A DNA stretch of 64,000 nt from CAVRCA01 sp965218045 (GTDB lineage: Bacteria > Pseudomonadota > Alphaproteobacteria > Acetobacterales > Acetobacteraceae), in contig CBDCJX010000008.1 of assembly GCA_965218045.1 (NCBI GenBank), forward strand, positions 1-64,000, given 5' to 3'. Position numbers and translations under genes: made by a program. Shown here in pieces: positions 60,383 through 64,000 of the stretch. The stretch's first letter is position 1. Every line of letters begins with the position of its first letter. A model generated the notes under the pieces. It was not told the DNA's origin. It did not search any database and was given only the letters and a program-made list of their open reading frames with translations.

Positions 60383-61483
60383 GTGACCTTCGAGACCGCG
60401 ATCAGGACAACCGCCGCCGCGCCGTCGCGCGCCCGCATGGTATCGCACTTCGAGTTCTGGCCAGGCTGGCTGTTCTACGCCCCGATCGTCGCCCAGTGGA
60501 TCGCGCTCGGCCTGCGTTACGGCGACATGAGCCTGCCGACCGCCGCCAACCCGCGCATCACCGCCGGCGGACTGTGCGGCGAATCCAAGGTCTCCATCCT
60601 CGACCAGGTCGGCGCGGCAGCACGGGACTGCCTCCTGCCCTACACCAGCATGCAGACCGGGGCCGCCCCGGAGGGCGACCTCGCCACCGCCGAGCGGGCG
60701 CTGCGACAAGCGGGGATCGGCTATCCCCTGGTTGCCAAGCCGGATGTCGGCTGCAACGGCACCGGTGTGCGGCTGATCGAGGCCCGCGCCGATCTGGCCC
60801 GCTATCTCGCCGCGTTTCCGCGCGACTGCCGGGTCATGCTGCAGGCGTTCGCCCCGGAGCCCGGCGAGGCGGGCATTTTCTACGTGCGCGACCCGGGGCA
60901 GGCGCGTGGACGGATCACCTCGATCACCTTCAAGCACGCGCCCAGCGTCACCGGCGACGGCCGCTCGACCTTGCGCCAGCTCATCCTTGCCGACCCGCGC
61001 GCCGGAGTGGTGCCGCACCTCTATCTCGGGCGGCTGGCGGACCGGCTTGAGCAGGTGCCGGCGCAAGGCGAGTCCGTCCGCCTGGTCTTCGTCGGCAATC
61101 ACTGCAAGGGCGCGGTGTTCGAGGACGCGACCGACGAGGCGACCCCGGCGCTGGCGGACGCGATCGAGCGCATCGTCGCCGCGTTGCCGGAGTTCCATTT
61201 CGGCCGGCTCGATGTTCGCTTCGCCTCGCTGGCCGCGTTCCGGCTCGGCCATGGGCTGCGGATCATCGAGATCAACGGCGCCGGCTCGGAGGCGACCCAT
61301 GTGTGGGACCCGAGGACCACCTTGCGCGACGCCTGGCGGGCCCAGCTCGCGCATTACGGCTGGGCGTTCCGCATCGGTGCGGCGAACCGGGCACGCGGCC
61401 ATTCTCCCGTCGGTCTCAGCGCGATGTACCATCTGTGGCGGCGGCAGAAGCGGCTCATGGCGAGCTATCCAATCAACGACTGA
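60383..61483 (+). CDS. ATP-grasp domain protein with N-terminal membrane-like segment
   Basis: 366 residues, GTG 60383 with AGGGGG upstream. Residues ~21-40 (FEFWPGWLFYAPIVAQWIAL) are hydrophobic. The ATP-grasp core follows: GIGYPLVAKPDVGCNGTGVRLI (ATP-binding Lys), VMLQAFAPEPGEAGIFYVRDP, ITSITFKHAPSVTGDGRSTL, and FHFGRLDVRFASLAAFRLGHGLRIIEINGAGSEATHVWDP with the Mg-binding Glu/Asn of EINGAGSE. This resembles D-Ala-D-Ala ligase-like carboxylate-amine ligases of unknown substrate. It is co-directional with dedA and uppP. Confidence 0.83.
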   Translation: MTFETAIRTTAAAPSRARMVSHFEFWPGWLFYAPIVAQWIALGLRYGDMSLPTAANPRITAGGLCGESKVSILDQVGAAARDCLLPYTSMQTGAAPEGDLATAERALRQAGIGYPLVAKPDVGCNGTGVRLIEARADLARYLAAFPRDCRVMLQAFAPEPGEAGIFYVRDPGQARGRITSITFKHAPSVTGDGRSTLRQLILADPRAGVVPHLYLGRLADRLEQVPAQGESVRLVFVGNHCKGAVFEDATDEATPALADAIERIVAALPEFHFGRLDVRFASLAAFRLGHGLRIIEINGAGSEATHVWDPRTTLRDAWRAQLAHYGWAFRIGAANRARGHSPVGLSAMYHLWRRQKRLMASYPIND

Positions 61484-61642
61484 GCCGCGCGACCTTCGGT
61501 TGCAAACCGCCGAGGTTTCGGTCAGGAACGCCGCGGCCACCAGCCGCGCGGCGGCCGGACCGGAATTCGCAGCAAGGGAATCGCGTCGCATGGCCAGCAA
61601 CCGGGTGTCCGTCGCCTTTCGCGACCCGCGAGGGCCGGCGGC

Positions 61643-62482
61643 GTGAGCGCGCTCCAGGCCGTGTTCATCGCCGTCCTGCAAGGGGCGACCGAGCTGTTTC
61701 CGGTCAGCAGCCTCGGCCATGCGGTGGTATTGCCGTCGTTGCTCGGATGGGACCTCGACCAGCATTCCGCCGCGTTCCTGCCGTTCCTGGTGATGCTGCA
61801 TCTCGGCACCGCCGCGGCGTTGCTGCTGTATTTCTGGAAGGATTGGTGGGCGTTGCTGACCGGTGTGCTGGGCATCGGCTCGCGGCATCAGGTGCAGGAG
61901 AGCCGGCGGGTTTTTTTCCTGATTGTCGTCGCCACGATCCCGGCGGTGATCGTCGGCTTCCTGCTGGAGAAATTCGTGCGCGGCCTGTTCGGCGCGCCAG
62001 CCGTCGCGGCGACGTTCCTCGTCGTCAACGGGCTGCTGCTGCTGTTCGGCGAACGGTTGCGCGGCCGGACCTCGACCCGGGCGCTGTCGAGCCTGACCAT
62101 GCTGGACGCGCTGGTGATCGGCTGCTGGCAATGCGCCGCGCTGATCCCGGGCATCTCGCGCTCCGGCTCGACCATCGTCGGCGGCCTGCTGCGCGGCATC
62201 GACCATGCCGGGTCGGCGCATTTCTCCTTCCTCATCGCCACCCCGATCATCATCGGCGCGACCGTGCTCGAGGTGCCGCATCTGCTGCACGCGAGCGTCC
62301 CGGCCGGGGTGTTCGAGCTCGCCGCGGTGGCCGCGGTGATCGCCGGCGTCACCGCGTTCGCCAGCACCGCCTTCCTGATGCGCTATTTCCGCCAGCACGA
62401 CGCCTGGGCACTCAACCCGTTCGCGTATTACTGTCTCGTCTTCGGATTGGGCAGCTTGGCGCTGCTCTGGCTGGGGCGATGA
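61643..62482 (+). CDS. uppP: Undecaprenyl-diphosphatase (BacA/UppP)
   Basis: 279 residues, GTG start at 61643. The catalytic region LQGATELFPVSSLGHAVVLP holds the E-(L/F)-(L/F)-P-(V/I)-S-S-x-G-H motif. IPGISRSGSTIVGGLLRGI is the second conserved box with the phosphate-binding Arg. Hydrophobic helices fill the rest. It dephosphorylates undecaprenyl pyrophosphate outside the membrane and confers bacitracin resistance. Its stop overlaps the next start (ATGA). Confidence 0.95.
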   Translation: MSALQAVFIAVLQGATELFPVSSLGHAVVLPSLLGWDLDQHSAAFLPFLVMLHLGTAAALLLYFWKDWWALLTGVLGIGSRHQVQESRRVFFLIVVATIPAVIVGFLLEKFVRGLFGAPAVAATFLVVNGLLLLFGERLRGRTSTRALSSLTMLDALVIGCWQCAALIPGISRSGSTIVGGLLRGIDHAGSAHFSFLIATPIIIGATVLEVPHLLHASVPAGVFELAAVAAVIAGVTAFASTAFLMRYFRQHDAWALNPFAYYCLVFGLGSLALLWLGR

Positions 62483-63681
62483 GCGACACCGAAAAGCAGG
62501 AAATCAAGCGAGGCCCGCTCGCCGGCATCCGGGTGGTCGACCTCACCACCGTGGTGCTCGGCCCGTTCGCCACCCAGATCCTCGGCGACATGGGTGCCGA
62601 CGTGATCAAGGTGGAGACCCCGGCGGGCGACACTTGCCGGCAGATCGGGCCGTCGCGCGCGCCCGACCTGGGCTCCTATTTCGTGACCTTGAACCGCAAC
62701 AAGCGCAGCGTCGTGCTGGATCTCAAGCAGGCCGGGCCGCGCGCCGCGCTCGGACGGCTGATCGACTCGGCGGACGTGTTGGTGCACAACATGCGGCTCG
62801 GCGCGGCGGAGCGGCTCGGCCTCGATTACGCCAGCCTGCGCGCGCGCAACTCGGACATCATCCTGGCCTGCGCCAGCGGCTTCCGCAAAGGCAGCGCGAT
62901 GCAGGACAGCCCGGCCTATGACGACCTGATCCAGGGCCTGACCGGCACCGCCTCGCTCAACGCCGGGCCGGACGGCGCGCCGCGCTACTTCCCCACCGTC
63001 GCCGCCGACAAGGTAAGCGGGCACATGCTCGCCTCGATGATCGGCATGGCGCTGTTCCATCGCCAACGCACCGGCGAGGGCCAGGAAGTCCACGTGCCGA
63101 TGATGGAGACGATGCTCAACTTCATGCTGGTCGAGCACATGTGGGGCGCCACGCTCGGCGAGCCCGAGCGCGGCATGGGCTACCCTCGCATGCTGACGCC
63201 GCATCGGCGCCCGTATCAGACCAAGGACGGCTACGTCTCGGTGATCGCGGTGAGCGACGTGCAGTGGGCGCGCATCTTCGAGGCGATGGGCCGCGCCGAG
63301 CTGATCACGGACCCGCGCTTCGCCAGCATCCGCGCGCGTTCCGACAATGTCGACGCGGTGTACGGCGTGCTGACCGAAGGCATGAAGACCCGCACCACCG
63401 CCGAGTGGCTGGCGATCCTGCGCGCGGCCGACATTCCCTGCGGCGAGGCCGGCACCCTGCCCGACCTGCTCGACAACGCGTATCTGCGTGAGACCGGCTT
63501 TTTCCAGGAGATGGAGCACCCGACCGGCGGGCGCATGGTGCTGACCGCGGTTCCGGCCGCCTTCTCCGCCTCGCCGCCCTCGATCCGCCGCTTGCCCCCC
63601 GCTCTCGGCGAGCATACCGAGGAGGTGCTGGCCGAGGTCGGCTACAGCCAGCGGGAGATCACCGCGATCAAGGGCGCATGA
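62479..63681 (+). CDS. CaiB/BaiF family (class III) CoA transferase
   Basis: 400 residues, ATG 62479 overlapping uppP. Family III features: LAGIRVVDLTTVVLGPFATQILGDMGADVIKVETPAGD, the catalytic Asp region SPAYDDLIQGLTG, NLRKSVxLDL-like NKRSVVLDLKQ, LVHNMRLGAAERLGLDYASLRARN and ALFHRQRTGEGQEVHVPMMETML. It transfers CoA between carboxylic acids; candidates include formyl-, succinyl- or carnitine-type acids, undetermined here. The stop overlaps the SGNH hydrolase start (ATGA). Confidence 0.93.
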   Translation: MSDTEKQEIKRGPLAGIRVVDLTTVVLGPFATQILGDMGADVIKVETPAGDTCRQIGPSRAPDLGSYFVTLNRNKRSVVLDLKQAGPRAALGRLIDSADVLVHNMRLGAAERLGLDYASLRARNSDIILACASGFRKGSAMQDSPAYDDLIQGLTGTASLNAGPDGAPRYFPTVAADKVSGHMLASMIGMALFHRQRTGEGQEVHVPMMETMLNFMLVEHMWGATLGEPERGMGYPRMLTPHRRPYQTKDGYVSVIAVSDVQWARIFEAMGRAELITDPRFASIRARSDNVDAVYGVLTEGMKTRTTAEWLAILRAADIPCGEAGTLPDLLDNAYLRETGFFQEMEHPTGGRMVLTAVPAAFSASPPSIRRLPPALGEHTEEVLAEVGYSQREITAIKGA

Positions 63682-64000
63682 CGATGCCGCGTCGCCTGGC
63701 CCGCCTCGGCGCGCTCGTTGTCGCGCTTACGCTGGGCACCGCGTCGGTCTTGCCGGCCGCCGCGCCGAGCGCGCACCACCACCGCCGCGTCCCGCTCGCC
63801 GCGACGCCGATCGCGCGGCTGGACCTGCCTTGGTGGCGTGCCCGGCACGAGGCGGCGCTGCGACGGGTGCGGCAGGGCAACGTCGATCTGGTGTTTCTCG
63901 GCGATTCGATCACCCAGGATTGGGAGCGCCACGGACCGCCGGACTGGGCCGACTTCCAGCCGGTGTGGCAGCGATTCTATGGCGACCGCAACGCGATCAA
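63678..64000 (+). CDS. SGNH/GDSL hydrolase, 5' part, runs off the window
   Basis: About 107 codons from ATG 63678 (ATGA overlap) to the window end. Signal peptide residues ~1-30 (GALVVALTLGTASVLPAAAPSA). The nucleophile block LVFLGDSITQDWE at ~81-93 carries the GDSI serine of PAF-acetylhydrolase/GDSL lipases. It is likely a secreted esterase or carbohydrate acetylesterase. The C-terminal His/Asp part is outside the window. Confidence 0.85.
   Translation, partial: MTMPRRLARLGALVVALTLGTASVLPAAAPSAHHHRRVPLAATPIARLDLPWWRARHEAALRRVRQGNVDLVFLGDSITQDWERHGPPDWADFQPVWQRFYGDRNAI

Overview
This is a high-GC chromosomal stretch from an alphaproteobacterium. The gene content points to Acetobacteraceae or a close Rhodospirillales relative: a dnaB-alr-mlaE-mlaF-radA core block, a NadQ-type regulator beside nadABC, a tkt-zwf-pgl-rpiA-gntK pentose-phosphate operon, and IS families common in that group. 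This placement is inference from content; no database search was possible. The first ~360 bases look foreign. They are AT-richer and carry the start of a type IV pilin-like gene of the planctomycete/Armatimonadetes style, and they cut off the 5' part of smc abruptly, so this is either an assembly chimera or a real recombination joint.

Layout: (1) 0.36-7.2 kb is core: the smc tail, dnaB, alr, mlaE, mlaF, an exported protein with a probable CTG start, and radA, mostly with overlapping stops and starts. (2) 7.2-22.2 kb is accessory. It starts with remnants of a molybdenum hydroxylase and an IS5 element, then a three-gene minus-strand envelope cassette (large membrane protein, lipoprotein, signal-less peptidoglycan-binding transglycosylase). 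Next come decayed IS630, IS701 and IS1634 pieces, a sulfotransferase, frmA, a lipoprotein, a second lytic transglycosylase, a flavin monooxygenase and a hydrolase. It ends in an IS3/IS30/IS256 pile-up. Inverted copies of one IS5 left end sit at 8.1 and 22.0 kb. (3) 22.2-33 kb holds a gutted MFS transporter, a lone molybdopterin hydroxylase large subunit, cysE, a NodT-type outer-membrane factor, and nadA-nadB-nadC with two similar palindromes upstream and the probable repressor nadQ nearby. (4) 33-42 kb holds glgP-glgC-glgA, an M20 peptidase and malate synthase G. A comB-like gene sits between two copies of the malate synthase 3' end. (5) 42.9-49 kb holds a small protein made of four 13-residue repeats, an SDR, ggt, ppa, an LhgO-like oxidase and an SMP-30 lactonase. 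(6) 48.6-54.3 kb (minus strand) is a pentose-phosphate/gluconate operon: tkt, zwf, pgl, rpiA, gntK. (7) 54.5-58.5 kb holds VOC and deazaflavin-type enzymes, and an ArsR-SRPBCC-DUF899 operon whose promoter and operator can be read directly. (8) 58.6-64 kb holds an entericidin-like lipopeptide, an SDR without the usual catalytic tyrosine, then DedA, an ATP-grasp enzyme, UppP, a CoA transferase and the start of an SGNH hydrolase.

Themes: central carbon storage and oxidation (glycogen, pentose phosphate, glyoxylate shunt, gluconate), NAD synthesis with a local regulator, and undecaprenyl-phosphate recycling. The least explained items are the 8.4-11.6 kb envelope cassette, the 13-residue repeat protein, the comB insertion at the malate synthase end, and the DedA/ATP-grasp/UppP group. 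No tRNA, rRNA or CRISPR array was recognised.
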